From an uncultured Bacteroidales bacterium (lineage in GTDB: Bacteria > Bacteroidota > Bacteroidia > Bacteroidales > UBA932), in NCBI GenBank assembly GCA_944326325.1, contig CALVDQ010000023.1, positions 1-38,959 on the forward strand: 38,959 bases of DNA, read 5' to 3'. Of the stretch, positions 1 through 8,099 are shown in pieces. Both the position numbers and the translations under genes were made by a program. Position 1 is the stretch's first letter; each line of letters starts with the position of its first letter. Below the pieces are notes generated by a model. It saw only the letters and a program-made list of their open reading frames with translations. It was not told where the DNA came from and did not search any database.

Positions 1-73
1 GGGGTCGAACCGGCACATCCTTTCGGACATTGGTGTTTGAGACCAACGCGTCTACCGATTCCGCCATCCGGGC
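1..73 (-). tRNA. tRNA-Leu (anticodon CAA), 3' end cut by window edge
   Basis: Read on the minus strand from position 73, the acceptor 5' strand is GCCCGGA, followed by the class II D-arm pattern TGGCGGAATCGGTAGACGCG. The anticodon stem TTGGT/ACCAA encloses the loop CTCAAAC, giving anticodon CAA (reads UUG, Leu). A long variable arm (TGTCCGAAAGGAT) and the T-arm start CCGGTTCGACC follow, as expected for a leucine tRNA. The 3' acceptor strand and the end of the T stem lie outside the window. Confidence 0.95.
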
Positions 74-195
74 TTGCTTGTTCGGCAGAGGGCGGCAGCC
101 CTGCTGGTAAAATGAACTGCAAATGTATTGCAAATTAGGATAAAATGCAAGTGCGGGAAATGGAAATTTCAAATGGTTATTTCAAAACGGTTTCC

Positions 196-203
196 TATAT
201 TTG
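196..203 (+). promoter_or_regulatory. Bacteroidetes -7 box for the 247-999 gene
   Basis: TATATTTG fits the Bacteroidetes -7 consensus TAnnTTTG exactly and lies about 44 bases before the ATG at 247. The matching -33 element is poor (TGG near 174). The stretch 74-195 between the tRNA and this box shows nothing else I can identify. Confidence 0.5.
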
Positions 204-246
204 CAGATCTGCCGGAGATAAAATCCTGCGGTAAAGGGATAAACAA

Positions 247-999
247 ATGGCTATGAATGTTACCAGACTCATTATCACGGTTTTTGTCTGTCTTCTGTTT
301 CATGTTGCCGTGAACGGACAGGACAGGATCTATTTCAACGATTCGGCACCGGTTGATGCTCTCATTGAAGAAATCGGAGACGACTATGTGCTCTACAAGA
401 CATGGGACAATCAGGAAGGGCCTGACTACAGGATATCGCTTTCCAGGGTAGAACGGATTGTCTACAGAAACGGCAAGGAGCAGGTATTCGGAGAAAACGG
501 ATTTCCGGGAACACTGGCAGCTCCCGGCATACCGGTAGTCCCAGGACAGCTGGTATACAGACATGGACGGTATTACAGAGGACTGTCCGTAGTGACACCG
601 GAACAGATAAGGGACTACATTGGATACAAGAACTACGGAAGTGTCTACCTTAAAGCCAGGAGACAGTATCTGGCCGGCAGTTACCTTACATACTTCGGGG
701 CAGGACTGCTTCTTTTCGGAGTGATCGCCGTCGTTGCCGATGCATCTGCGCCCTCCATGTCCGGAGACTTCGGGAACGACTCTTTCATGACAGGGACCGG
801 AACCGTATGCGGAATACTCGGAGCCGCCGGCCTTGCATCCGGCATACCCCTGATGGTTAAAGGGAACCGGCAGCTCGATGCGATAGCGGATGACTATAAT
901 TCAAGACATGGTTACGGAATGAAGGGCAATGGACGCAGAATGTCCCTTACCCTCGGCCCTTGCCATAGCGGCGGGACAGGCCTGGCATTCAACTTCTGA
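247..999 (+). CDS. Hypothetical exported or membrane protein
   Basis: 250-residue protein of unknown function. Residues 1-24 look like a signal peptide ending in VNGQ: two early hydrophobic stretches and little charge. A polar, tyrosine-rich region of about 110 residues follows, resembling the small beta-rich domains of many uncharacterised Bacteroidetes envelope proteins. It includes the phrase YKTWDNQEGPDYRISLSRVERIVY. Two hydrophobic segments (about residues 135-157 and 178-200) look like a helical hairpin, and the C-terminus is short and basic. The ATG at 247 follows a TAnnTTTG box; a second ATG at 253 is also possible. It appears monocistronic: the next gene has its own promoter and riboswitch. 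I recognise no catalytic motif, so no function is assigned. Confidence 0.75.
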   Translation: MAMNVTRLIITVFVCLLFHVAVNGQDRIYFNDSAPVDALIEEIGDDYVLYKTWDNQEGPDYRISLSRVERIVYRNGKEQVFGENGFPGTLAAPGIPVVPGQLVYRHGRYYRGLSVVTPEQIRDYIGYKNYGSVYLKARRQYLAGSYLTYFGAGLLLFGVIAVVADASAPSMSGDFGNDSFMTGTGTVCGILGAAGLASGIPLMVKGNRQLDAIADDYNSRHGYGMKGNGRRMSLTLGPCHSGGTGLAFNF

Positions 1000-1056
1000 C
1001 CGGGACTGACTCGCGGCGTGTCCGACATGAAGCCGGAAAATTCCAGAAGATTTCTG

Positions 1057-1087
1057 TTGACAATTCCGGAAACAGTTTCTAAATTTG
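1057..1087 (+). promoter_or_regulatory. Promoter of the FMN-riboswitch/TonB receptor gene
   Basis: TTG at 1057-1059 and TAAATTTG at 1080-1087 are separated by 20 bases, an excellent match to the Bacteroidetes consensus TTG-N19-21-TAnnTTTG. Transcription would begin a few bases downstream, just before the first paired base of the riboswitch at 1096, so the promoter and RNA fit each other. Confidence 0.8.
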
Positions 1088-1095
1088 CGCCCGCA

Positions 1096-1249
1096 TATCT
1101 TCAGGGCAGGGTGAAATCCCCGACCGGCGGTAAAGTCCGCGAGCTGGCGATATGGGAGGGACTGAGGATATCCCCTGACTCCCCTTCTTATCGGAAGCTG
1201 AACCGTTGCAACTACGGTACCGACAGTATAGTCTGGATGGAAGAAGATA
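1096..1249 (+). ncRNA. FMN riboswitch (RFN element)
   Basis: The stretch contains the RFN signature blocks in order: CTTCAGGGCAGGGTGAAATC at 1099-1118, CCGACCGGCGGTAAAGTCCG, a variable hairpin, then CCGACAGTATAGTCTGGATG and GAAGAAGAT. P1 closes with TATCTTC (1096-1102) against GAAGATA (1243-1249). Family knowledge: this RNA binds flavin mononucleotide and lowers expression of riboflavin synthesis or uptake genes. Downstream, GCAATGC (1254-1260) and GCATTGC (1310-1316) are complementary and could belong to the expression platform; I see no U-tract terminator, so the mechanism is open. Confidence 0.93.
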
Positions 1250-1386
1250 GATTGCAATGCGCTGCAGCACGCAAGTTCACACCGGAAGCGCGCCCGGACT
1301 GCCGCAACTGCATTGCGACTTATTGACTTATCATAGTAAAACGCCTTGGATTGTATGCTGAAAGTAACAATTTAAGGTTTTTTTGT

Positions 1387-3870
1387 ATGAAAAAGTCATT
1401 ACTTCTCAGACTGCAATTCACTTTTGCAATCTTCCTGGCCGTATCCGCGGCCGGCAGTTCATCCGCACACGGCAAATGTTCCGGAAACCCGTTCCAGGCA
1501 TCATACGATGTCCCGAACGCGGGAAGGGCGTCAGCCACGGACGCAGAGTCACCTGCAGCCGCCGACTCCATCTGGATATACGGTGATTCTCTGACCCTCC
1601 AGGAAGCTACCGTCGTCTCCCACTTCCGCAACAGCAACAGCTCTCCACTCAGACTCAGCACAATCAGCCATGACAAAATCGCAAGCAGGGCCACAGCACG
1701 CACCTATCCGGAGCTCATCAAGTACATTCCCGGCATATATGCCACCTCGGAATCAGGCAGCTACGGTGATGCCCGCATCAACATACGCGGATTCAGGCAG
1801 GAGAACATCTCTGTCCTGCTGAACGGCATTCCCATCTCAGGACTAACTTCCGGCAGCATGTTCTGGAACAACTGGATGGGACTTGCAGACGCAACGTATG
1901 CCATCCAGGTACAGAAAGGAGTAGGCGGTTCTATGCTTTCCGACAACTCTGTCGGCGGCACGATAAACATCATCACAGCCTCCACTTCCGACCGGTTCAG
2001 GACAAGCGGAGGCGCACACGTCACTGACTACGGTACAGGAAAGGGCTACCTCAGTATCGACACCGGAGAACTGGGGCGGGGTTGGAGTGCAAGCCTCCTC
2101 GCATCGTATGTCGGAGGGAGCGGCTACGTCGACAGGACAAACGTGGACTCATGGTCCTACATGCTCAACGTCAGCAAACGTATTGGAAAACGCAACACCC
2201 TGCTGTTCACAGCGCTCGGCTCCCCTGAACGCCACGAGCAGCGTTCCACCAAGCTCAGCCTCGAAGAAGTACGTACATACGGCCTCAAATACAACAAGAA
2301 CTGGGGCTACCGCGACGGAAAGGCATACAATCTCAACAAGAACAATTACTTCAAGCCTTACTTCACCCTTCAGCACATATATTCAGGCGAACGCCTTACG
2401 ATGAACAACTCCGTCTACCTCGCCATAGGCAACGGTGGAGGCAGGTGGTCGGAATCAAAGGGACAGCCGATAAGTTCATACCGTACTGCAGACGGGCTTG
2501 TGGACTGGGAAGCCGCCATGGCTGCCAATTCAGCCAGTACAGGACTCCCGTCCGCAGGTGCCACGGAAGAACAGGCCAGGGCAGGCAGTGCCGTCAATAT
2601 CCTCAGTGACTATCTCGCCGGGCACACCCAGGCCGGAGCAGTGGTATCCGGGACCTGCCGTTTCAGCGAAAACTGGAAACTCGAGGCCGGAGCCCACTAC
2701 CAGTATTATTCCACATGGGAAAATGAAAGGATAACCGACCTCCTCGGAGGGGCCTACTGGTATGAAGACTATGAAAACAACTCCATTGCCGGACTCGCAG
2801 GCAGGAATCCGGTAAAACAGGTAGGGGACTATGTCCGCACTGACAACGGCAAAGTCACCCACCATGCCACCCTCTATGCCTCAGGCAACTGGAAGAGCGA
2901 GAAATGGGACATACGCCTCGGAGCCTCGGTGTTCGCGGCATGGACCAGACGGTGGGACAAATACAACTATACCGGGGATGACATCTGGAGCAAGACAGCC
3001 TCCGGGACAGGATTCAGCACCAAGGGAGGAATACTGTTCAAACCCGCCAGAAGCCATTTCATCTATCTCAACGGCGGAATCTACAGCAGGCTCCCGTATC
3101 CAGGGACCTATTTCGCATCAGGGAACAATACCATCTCCAGAAATGTCAGGAACGAACGCAACTTCCTGTCAGAACTTGGCTACCGTTTCGTCCATGCGCG
3201 CGGAAGCGTCGAAGCCACAGCATATTACGCATACTGGAAAAACAAGACCCTGATGTCGGACCCATACCAGCAGATAGACGACGTGGAGGATGTAAAATAT
3301 ATGATCACCGGACTGGACGCCCTCCATTACGGTCTCGAAATCGAGGCCGGGTACCGCTTTACCCGCTGGATGAATCTCACCGCCTACGCATCCCTCGGGC
3401 ACTGGACATGGCAGAACGATGTCTCGGCCAACATCTACGACAACTACACAGGAGCCGTGGCGGGGACCGTCAATGTATATTCTGCCGGTCTTCCTGTCGG
3501 TGACGCACCGCAGACTCAGGCAGGAGCCGTCCTTGAAATAGATTTCCTGAGAAACTTCAGATTCACTGCCGACTGGCAGTTCAATGACCGCATGTACGCT
3601 GATTTCGACCCGGAAGGCAGGACCGATCCTGAAGACAGGGCACCTTCCTACCGCATCCCGGGCTATCATCTTGTCAACGCAAGCGTAAGCTGGACAGGAA
3701 AAGTAGGGAAAATGCTGGATCTGACCATCTTCGTAAACGGCTCCAACCTGCTCGACACGTTCTACATCGAACGGGGCCAGGACGGTTCCGGACACGACTT
3801 GGAGACATTCCGCGGGTTCTGGGGCTTCGGCCGCAACTTCAACTTCGGCCTGAGGTTCAGCCTCCGGTAA
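1387..3870 (+). CDS. TonB-dependent outer-membrane receptor, probable flavin uptake
   Basis: About 827 residues. The ATG at 1387 gives a proper signal peptide (MKKSLLLRLQ, then a hydrophobic core), so I prefer it to the in-frame TTG at 1351. After the signal comes a short linker with a TonB-box-like stretch (LQEATVVSH), then a plug domain (about residues 75-190: INIRGFRQENISVLLNGIPI, VQKGVGG, NSVGGTINII), and a 22-strand-type barrel ending in the usual aromatic C-terminus (FNFGLRFSLR). No carboxypeptidase-like N-terminal domain or SusD partner is present, so it resembles vitamin or metal receptors more than Sus-type glycan receptors. The FMN riboswitch in its leader is the main clue to substrate: riboflavin, FMN or another flavin is inferred, not shown. 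Energy would come from a TonB-ExbB-ExbD complex like that encoded at 17165-19128. Confidence 0.9.
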   Translation: MKKSLLLRLQFTFAIFLAVSAAGSSSAHGKCSGNPFQASYDVPNAGRASATDAESPAAADSIWIYGDSLTLQEATVVSHFRNSNSSPLRLSTISHDKIASRATARTYPELIKYIPGIYATSESGSYGDARINIRGFRQENISVLLNGIPISGLTSGSMFWNNWMGLADATYAIQVQKGVGGSMLSDNSVGGTINIITASTSDRFRTSGGAHVTDYGTGKGYLSIDTGELGRGWSASLLASYVGGSGYVDRTNVDSWSYMLNVSKRIGKRNTLLFTALGSPERHEQRSTKLSLEEVRTYGLKYNKNWGYRDGKAYNLNKNNYFKPYFTLQHIYSGERLTMNNSVYLAIGNGGGRWSESKGQPISSYRTADGLVDWEAAMAANSASTGLPSAGATEEQARAGSAVNILSDYLAGHTQAGAVVSGTCRFSENWKLEAGAHYQYYSTWENERITDLLGGAYWYEDYENNSIAGLAGRNPVKQVGDYVRTDNGKVTHHATLYASGNWKSEKWDIRLGASVFAAWTRRWDKYNYTGDDIWSKTASGTGFSTKGGILFKPARSHFIYLNGGIYSRLPYPGTYFASGNNTISRNVRNERNFLSELGYRFVHARGSVEATAYYAYWKNKTLMSDPYQQIDDVEDVKYMITGLDALHYGLEIEAGYRFTRWMNLTAYASLGHWTWQNDVSANIYDNYTGAVAGTVNVYSAGLPVGDAPQTQAGAVLEIDFLRNFRFTADWQFNDRMYADFDPEGRTDPEDRAPSYRIPGYHLVNASVSWTGKVGKMLDLTIFVNGSNLLDTFYIERGQDGSGHDLETFRGFWGFGRNFNFGLRFSLR

Positions 3871-3877
3871 CCCCAGA

Positions 3878-3999
3878 CCGGTGCGGCAAAACGGGCGGTC
3901 TGCAAGGCGCACAAGGCGAGGAGCCCGCAGCATACTGAAGTATGTGAGGAGTCCGAGTCCGAAGTGCAACGCCACACCCCGCCCGTTTTCACGCACCGG
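3878..3999. repeat. Imperfect long inverted repeat between convergent genes
   Basis: Arms at 3878-3898 and 3979-3999 are complementary at 19 of 21 positions. The interior holds a smaller hairpin, GCATACTGAAGTATGT (3930-3945). The element fills the gap between the stops of the receptor gene (3870) and the LuxR-type gene (4000). It could act as a bidirectional terminator or be a dispersed REP-like intergenic repeat; there is no clear U-tract. Confidence 0.6.
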
Positions 4000-4587
4000 C
4001 TATTCTACGGATGAAGCATCGATCAGATTGTTCAGCAAGGCATAAACCGTAAGCCCCGCCACGGTCTTGATTCCCGTCTTGCGGGAGATGTTCCGCCTGT
4101 GCGAGATGACAGTATGTATCGAAATGTTGAAAAGATCGGCAATCTCCTTGTTGATCATGCCTTTGGCTACGCAGATAAGGATATCCTTCTCCCGGGAGGA
4201 AAGTTCGCTTCCTTCCGCAGACATCCCGTCCTTCGGGGCGGACACGGCTGTACGGAGCTTGTGTATGATATCCGCAGGAGTGTCGTACAGATTCAGCACG
4301 GCATCGTACTGGCGCGAAGCCTCCTCTCCGAGGACCGCACTCGGGAATGCTACGACGGCGGCATCGGTGTATTCTGAAATCAGGTGTCTGGCATTTGATT
4401 GGGCCGAATGGGGGAAAATGACCGGATCCACGATTATGGCATCCACGGTCATGTTCTTCAGGATTGTCTCCTCCCTGGAAGAAATGTCTGAGACTATCCC
4501 TTCTACCTTGAACTCCCCGAGGTCATGAAAAACCCCTTCGACACCTCTTGCCATCACACGCGACGGCATTATCAGAAACACTTTCAT
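4000..4587 (-). CDS. LuxR-family response regulator, atypical receiver
   Basis: 195 residues. The C-terminal third is a clear GerE/LuxR helix-turn-helix: LSSREKDILICVAKGMINKE, then IADLFNISIHTVISHRRNIS. The N-terminal 120 residues have receiver-like size and pattern. However, the paired acidic residues normally near position 10 are missing (FLIMPSRVMARG); Asp54 in IIVDP could be the phosphoacceptor. It may therefore respond to something other than a standard kinase. Its ATG directly abuts the stop of the hemerythrin-domain gene, with a strong ribosome site (GGAGGAGGC) inside that gene's end, so the two are co-transcribed and probably translationally coupled. Autoregulation through the palindrome at 5332-5363 is possible but inferred. 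Confidence 0.85.
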   Translation of the reverse strand: MKVFLIMPSRVMARGVEGVFHDLGEFKVEGIVSDISSREETILKNMTVDAIIVDPVIFPHSAQSNARHLISEYTDAAVVAFPSAVLGEEASRQYDAVLNLYDTPADIIHKLRTAVSAPKDGMSAEGSELSSREKDILICVAKGMINKEIADLFNISIHTVISHRRNISRKTGIKTVAGLTVYALLNNLIDASSVE

Positions 4588-5298
4588 CTATGCCTCCTCC
4601 TTATGCGCCTCCAGCCTGTTGACCATCGGCACAAGAACGTAATTCTCGATATTCGTATGCTTCTGCAGGTCCTCTGAAAGAGAAAAGAGGGCATAAAGGA
4701 CATCCCCGGCCAGACTTCCGGCACAACCTGCAGGCAGATACTTCATGACTATGTTCTTCAGGTCGCTGAGCTTTTCCTCGATATTGCTGTGGTTCTCCTC
4801 GAATTTGGAAGCGGAATAGTCTCCTGACACATTCCCGCCCGTAACGGATTCCACATAAGGGAAAAAGACCGTCTCCTCATATTCAAAATGGTTCTCCACC
4901 TCTTTCCTGTAACCTTCCAGAAAATCCAGGATTATCCTCTTCCGGTCTGGAGGGCAAGGCTCCACAAGCCTGTCCATCAGCTGTTCCAGTGCGCTGAACC
5001 CGTCTTCCATATAGAAAGAGTGCGAAGTATGGAGATATTCCACAACGGTCATAGGGTCGGCCGACCTGAGGGCCTCCTCGGTAGGCATATAACCGCTGTA
5101 TGAATACATATTGCATATAAGGATAAACGCATCCGTATCCACCCCGGCCTCGCTGCACACCTGCGCAACCGTCTTCTCCCCGAATCCGAAGCCGAACCGG
5201 AACCTTGCCAGCACCGTCAGCAGCCTGTAATTGATCTCCACCAGGTCCGCCATCTTCATGTCCGGCGAAAAAATCTTGATCTCGTTTTTCTTCTTCAT
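4588..5298 (-). CDS. Hemerythrin-domain protein, ScdA/YtfE-like iron-centre repair
   Basis: 236 residues, cytoplasmic, with no signal peptide. Residues about 85-230 form a four-helix hemerythrin-like domain with candidate di-iron ligands His90, His93, His137, Glu141, His170, His214 and Glu218. The first 70 residues resemble a diverged ScdA N-terminal region (DLVEINYRLLTVLARFRFGF, AQVCSEAGV), but the paired cysteines of classical ScdA are not evident. Family knowledge: ScdA/YtfE (RIC) proteins repair Fe-S clusters after nitrosative or oxidative damage. This is the first gene of a two-gene operon with the LuxR-type regulator and lies directly downstream of feoAB, which suits a role in iron homeostasis. 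Assignment to the superfamily is firm; the repair role is inferred. Confidence 0.85.
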   Translation of the reverse strand: MKKKNEIKIFSPDMKMADLVEINYRLLTVLARFRFGFGFGEKTVAQVCSEAGVDTDAFILICNMYSYSGYMPTEEALRSADPMTVVEYLHTSHSFYMEDGFSALEQLMDRLVEPCPPDRKRIILDFLEGYRKEVENHFEYEETVFFPYVESVTGGNVSGDYSASKFEENHSNIEEKLSDLKNIVMKYLPAGCAGSLAGDVLYALFSLSEDLQKHTNIENYVLVPMVNRLEAHKEEA

Positions 5299-5331
5299 GA
5301 CAAAATCAATGTATGGGTCACCAAAAGCTTC

Positions 5332-5363
5332 AAAGTCCGTCCGATTCCCATCGGACAGACTTT
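5332..5363. promoter_or_regulatory. Large palindrome in the hemerythrin operon leader
   Basis: AAAGTC-C-GTCCGAT-TCCC-ATCGGAC-A-GACTTT: 13 pairs in two blocks with one C/A mismatch around a 4-base centre. It lies 34 bases upstream of the start codon at 5298 and well inside the transcribed leader. It may be a DNA operator, perhaps for the co-encoded LuxR-type protein, or an RNA hairpin in the leader. Confidence 0.6.
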
Positions 5364-5461
5364 AACAACAATTAAAAGGATCTGAACATTCTACCAAAAA
5401 AACTGTTCGAGTTTTTTCCAAATTTATTAAACTTTATGGCCTACTTGTTAATCTTCTTTTG

Positions 5462-5492
5462 CAAAGGTAGTATCATTTCTCCGGCCCTGCAA
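5462..5492 (-). promoter_or_regulatory. Promoter of the hemerythrin-luxR operon
   Basis: On the minus strand, TTG (5492-5490) and TACCTTTG (5469-5462) are separated by 20 bases, a full match to the Bacteroidetes consensus. The leader to the start at 5298 is about 155 bases. The -33 end overlaps a small hairpin, AATCCC-N8-GGGATT followed by Ts on the plus strand (5491-5514), which may help terminate transcription near the feoAB end. Confidence 0.8.
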
Positions 5493-5545
5493 TCCCAATA
5501 AATAGGGATTTTTTCCGTCTCGCCCGTACCGTGCATACCCGGTGG

Positions 5546-7927
5546 TCAGAACAGCAGCGCCACCCGGTAGACCACGAAAGCGGCCACCCACGCAAGCACG
5601 ATTGTATAGACTGCCGAAAAGACTGCCCACTTCCAGCCTCCGGTCTCGGCCATGATAGCCCCGAAAGTGGCGATACACGGAAAATAAAGCAGCACGAAGA
5701 CCATGAACGCCAGGGCTGCCGCCGGACTTATCGAATTGAGCAGAGCCTGCTGCAGCTTGGTCTCCCCCGTATCCGTCTCGACATCATCCCCGATACTGTA
5801 CATCACCCCCATCGAACTGACCACCAGCTCCTTGGCCGCCACGCCGGACAGGATGCCCACACCCATCTGCCAGTCGAAACCGAGCGGTTCAAGGACAGGT
5901 TCTATGGCCCTGCCTATATGTCCCAGATATGAATTTTCCTGCTGGGTAACCTTGTCCGGATAGCTGTCGTGGTTCGGGAAATATCCCAGGAACCATATTA
6001 TTATGGAACTTATAAGAATGATTCCCGTAATCTTGTGAAGATACTGCTTTCCCTTCTCCCAGGTATGGCGGAATATCGACTTCGAGGTCGGCACACGGTA
6101 AGGGGGAAGCTCCATGACGAAGGGCAGGTCGTCATCCTTGAAGAAGCGGCTCATAACCTTGGCTGACAGTATGGCCAGTGCTATACCGAGGGCATAGATG
6201 CCGAGCAGCACCAGGCTGCCGTAGTGCGGGAAAAAGGCCCCCGCGATAAGCAGGTACACCGGCAGCCTTCCCGAACAGGACATAAGCGGAACTATCAGGA
6301 TCGTAATCAGACGGCTCTTGCGGCTCTCTATCGTCCTTGTCGCCATAATCGCAGGGACATTGCACCCGAATCCCATTATCATCGGGATAAAGGACTTTCC
6401 GTGAAGCCCCATCTTGTGCATGAGCCTGTCCATGATGAAAGCCGCCCTCGCCATATAGCCCGAATCCTCCAGCAGCGATATGAAGAAATACAGCAGGACG
6501 ATGTTCGGGAGAAACACCAGGACACTCCCCACCCCTCCTATTATACCGTCCACGACAAGATCCTTCACCATGCCGTCAGGCATGACCGAGGATACGAAAT
6601 CCCCAAATTTCGACACCAGCCAGTCTATCCACTGCATCGGATATTCCCCCAGGGTAAATGTCCCGAAGAACACCACATACAGCAACAGGAAGAATATAGG
6701 AAAGGCAAGCCATCTGTTCGTAACGACAGCATCTATCCTGTCTGTAATGGAACGACGCTTCTTCATCACCGCGCCGGGTTTCCATGTCTCCGTAAGCGCC
6801 CCTTTCACGAAGGCATACTTCGCATCCACTATGGCAGACTCCGTCGAAGTCCCCATCAGCGACTCGAACCTCTTCTGCTCCTCGAACTTGATGGCGATTA
6901 TCTCGTCCTTGTTCGGCAGCGTATCGATTATTCCCGCAACCTCCCTATCATTCTCAAGAAACTTTATCGCGAGATATCTTGTCGAATATTTGTACCTTAT
7001 GTCAGGGTTCTTCTGTATGGCCAGCTTCACCCGGTCGATGGACTGTTCGAGTTCCGCGCCGTGGTTTATATGGATATGGCGGGCAATCGAAGAGTCCGGA
7101 TTCTCGTAGATCTCTATTACCTTGTCGAACAGGTCGTGTATCCCCTCCCCCGTCCGGCTTACGGTAGGTATGACCGGCATACCGAGCAGCTGGCCCAGGG
7201 TCCTTATATCCAGCTCGTCCCCCTTGGCCTTCAGTTCGTCGTACATATTCAGGGCCAGCACTACCCGCAGGTTCATGTCGATGATCTGCGTAGTCAGGTA
7301 CAGGTTTCTCTCGAGGTTCGAGGCATCCACCACGTTTATAATAATGTCCGGGGTCTCCTCCACAAGGTTTTTCCTGACATAAAGCTCCTCCGGGCTGAAC
7401 CCCGACAGGGAATAGGTCCCTGGCAGGTCCACTATGACGAAATGGTAGCCGCCATAGTCAAAATGTCCTTCCTTGGCATCGACAGTCACTCCGCTGTAAT
7501 TCCCCACGTGCTCATGGCTTCCGGAGGCTATGTTGAAAAGCGAGGTCTTCCCACAGTTCGGATTGCCCACGAGGGCTACCCTGATGATGTGCCGCCTCTG
7601 TTCGGCCAGGTCCTTCATCCTCTGGGCGAGAGCCTCGGCATCACCGTAATCCTCGGAAAGTATGCCCGGCAGCGGCTTCCGGCCGAGACTTTCCTTTGCC
7701 TCGGTCTCGCTGATGACTTCGATCATCTCCGCCTCTTCCCTTCTCAGGGAAATCTTGTATCCGATGATCTCATATTCGATAGGGTCCTTCAGGGGGGCGT
7801 TCAATATCACGTTCACCACATTCCCCTTGATGAACCCCAGTTCAAGTATTCTTTTCCGGAAGCTGCCGTGTCCGCTTACCCTGACCACGACACCGCGCTC
7901 TCCGGTCTTCAGTTCTGACAATTTCAT
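5546..7927 (-). CDS. feoB: Ferrous iron transporter, FeoA-FeoB fusion
   Basis: 793 residues. Residues 1-75 are a FeoA SH3-like domain (MKLSELKTGERGVVVRVSGH). After a linker comes the FeoB GTPase with G1 GNPNCGKTS at 121-129, a G3 motif in DLPGTYSLSGFS and a G4-like NMYD. The C-terminal half is the polytopic permease, with conserved phrases GFGCNVPAIMATRTIESRKS and PLMSCSGRLPVY. It imports Fe(II) across the inner membrane. FeoA-FeoB fusions are common in Bacteroidetes and the length is normal. No FeoC-like gene is present. The ATG at 7927 begins a canonical FeoA N-terminus. It is transcribed alone from its own promoter, divergent from the efflux operon, with a leader of about 115 bases of unknown role. 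Confidence 0.96.
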   Translation of the reverse strand: MKLSELKTGERGVVVRVSGHGSFRKRILELGFIKGNVVNVILNAPLKDPIEYEIIGYKISLRREEAEMIEVISETEAKESLGRKPLPGILSEDYGDAEALAQRMKDLAEQRRHIIRVALVGNPNCGKTSLFNIASGSHEHVGNYSGVTVDAKEGHFDYGGYHFVIVDLPGTYSLSGFSPEELYVRKNLVEETPDIIINVVDASNLERNLYLTTQIIDMNLRVVLALNMYDELKAKGDELDIRTLGQLLGMPVIPTVSRTGEGIHDLFDKVIEIYENPDSSIARHIHINHGAELEQSIDRVKLAIQKNPDIRYKYSTRYLAIKFLENDREVAGIIDTLPNKDEIIAIKFEEQKRFESLMGTSTESAIVDAKYAFVKGALTETWKPGAVMKKRRSITDRIDAVVTNRWLAFPIFFLLLYVVFFGTFTLGEYPMQWIDWLVSKFGDFVSSVMPDGMVKDLVVDGIIGGVGSVLVFLPNIVLLYFFISLLEDSGYMARAAFIMDRLMHKMGLHGKSFIPMIMGFGCNVPAIMATRTIESRKSRLITILIVPLMSCSGRLPVYLLIAGAFFPHYGSLVLLGIYALGIALAILSAKVMSRFFKDDDLPFVMELPPYRVPTSKSIFRHTWEKGKQYLHKITGIILISSIIIWFLGYFPNHDSYPDKVTQQENSYLGHIGRAIEPVLEPLGFDWQMGVGILSGVAAKELVVSSMGVMYSIGDDVETDTGETKLQQALLNSISPAAALAFMVFVLLYFPCIATFGAIMAETGGWKWAVFSAVYTIVLAWVAAFVVYRVALLF

Positions 7928-8048
7928 ATCCGGTATGTTTCAATGAGGGTGACCCGGAAAGGGGGTTTGGCGTACATTCCTGTCAGGCTTGCGTCCTTAC
8001 CGGTCGCGGCCACTTCGTGACTTTTGACCCACCCGTTTGATTACGGCG

Positions 8049-8056
8049 CAAAGATA
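8049..8056 (-). promoter_or_regulatory. -7 box for feoAB
   Basis: On the minus strand, TATCTTTG (8056-8049) matches TAnnTTTG exactly. I find no good -33 TTG at the expected distance, which could mean an activator is needed. Confidence 0.55.
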
Positions 8057-8099
8057 GCGAAAATAACCGACCGTGGCATCACAATATATAATGAGCGTA

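Noticed and set aside
1018..1326. 102-codon open frame over the leader
   Set aside because: It overlaps the FMN riboswitch, which explains the sequence; the frame is incidental.
6224..7918. 564-codon open frame on the plus strand
   Set aside because: It lies opposite feoAB and its translation (many His, Arg and Pro) has no domain. It is a codon-bias shadow.
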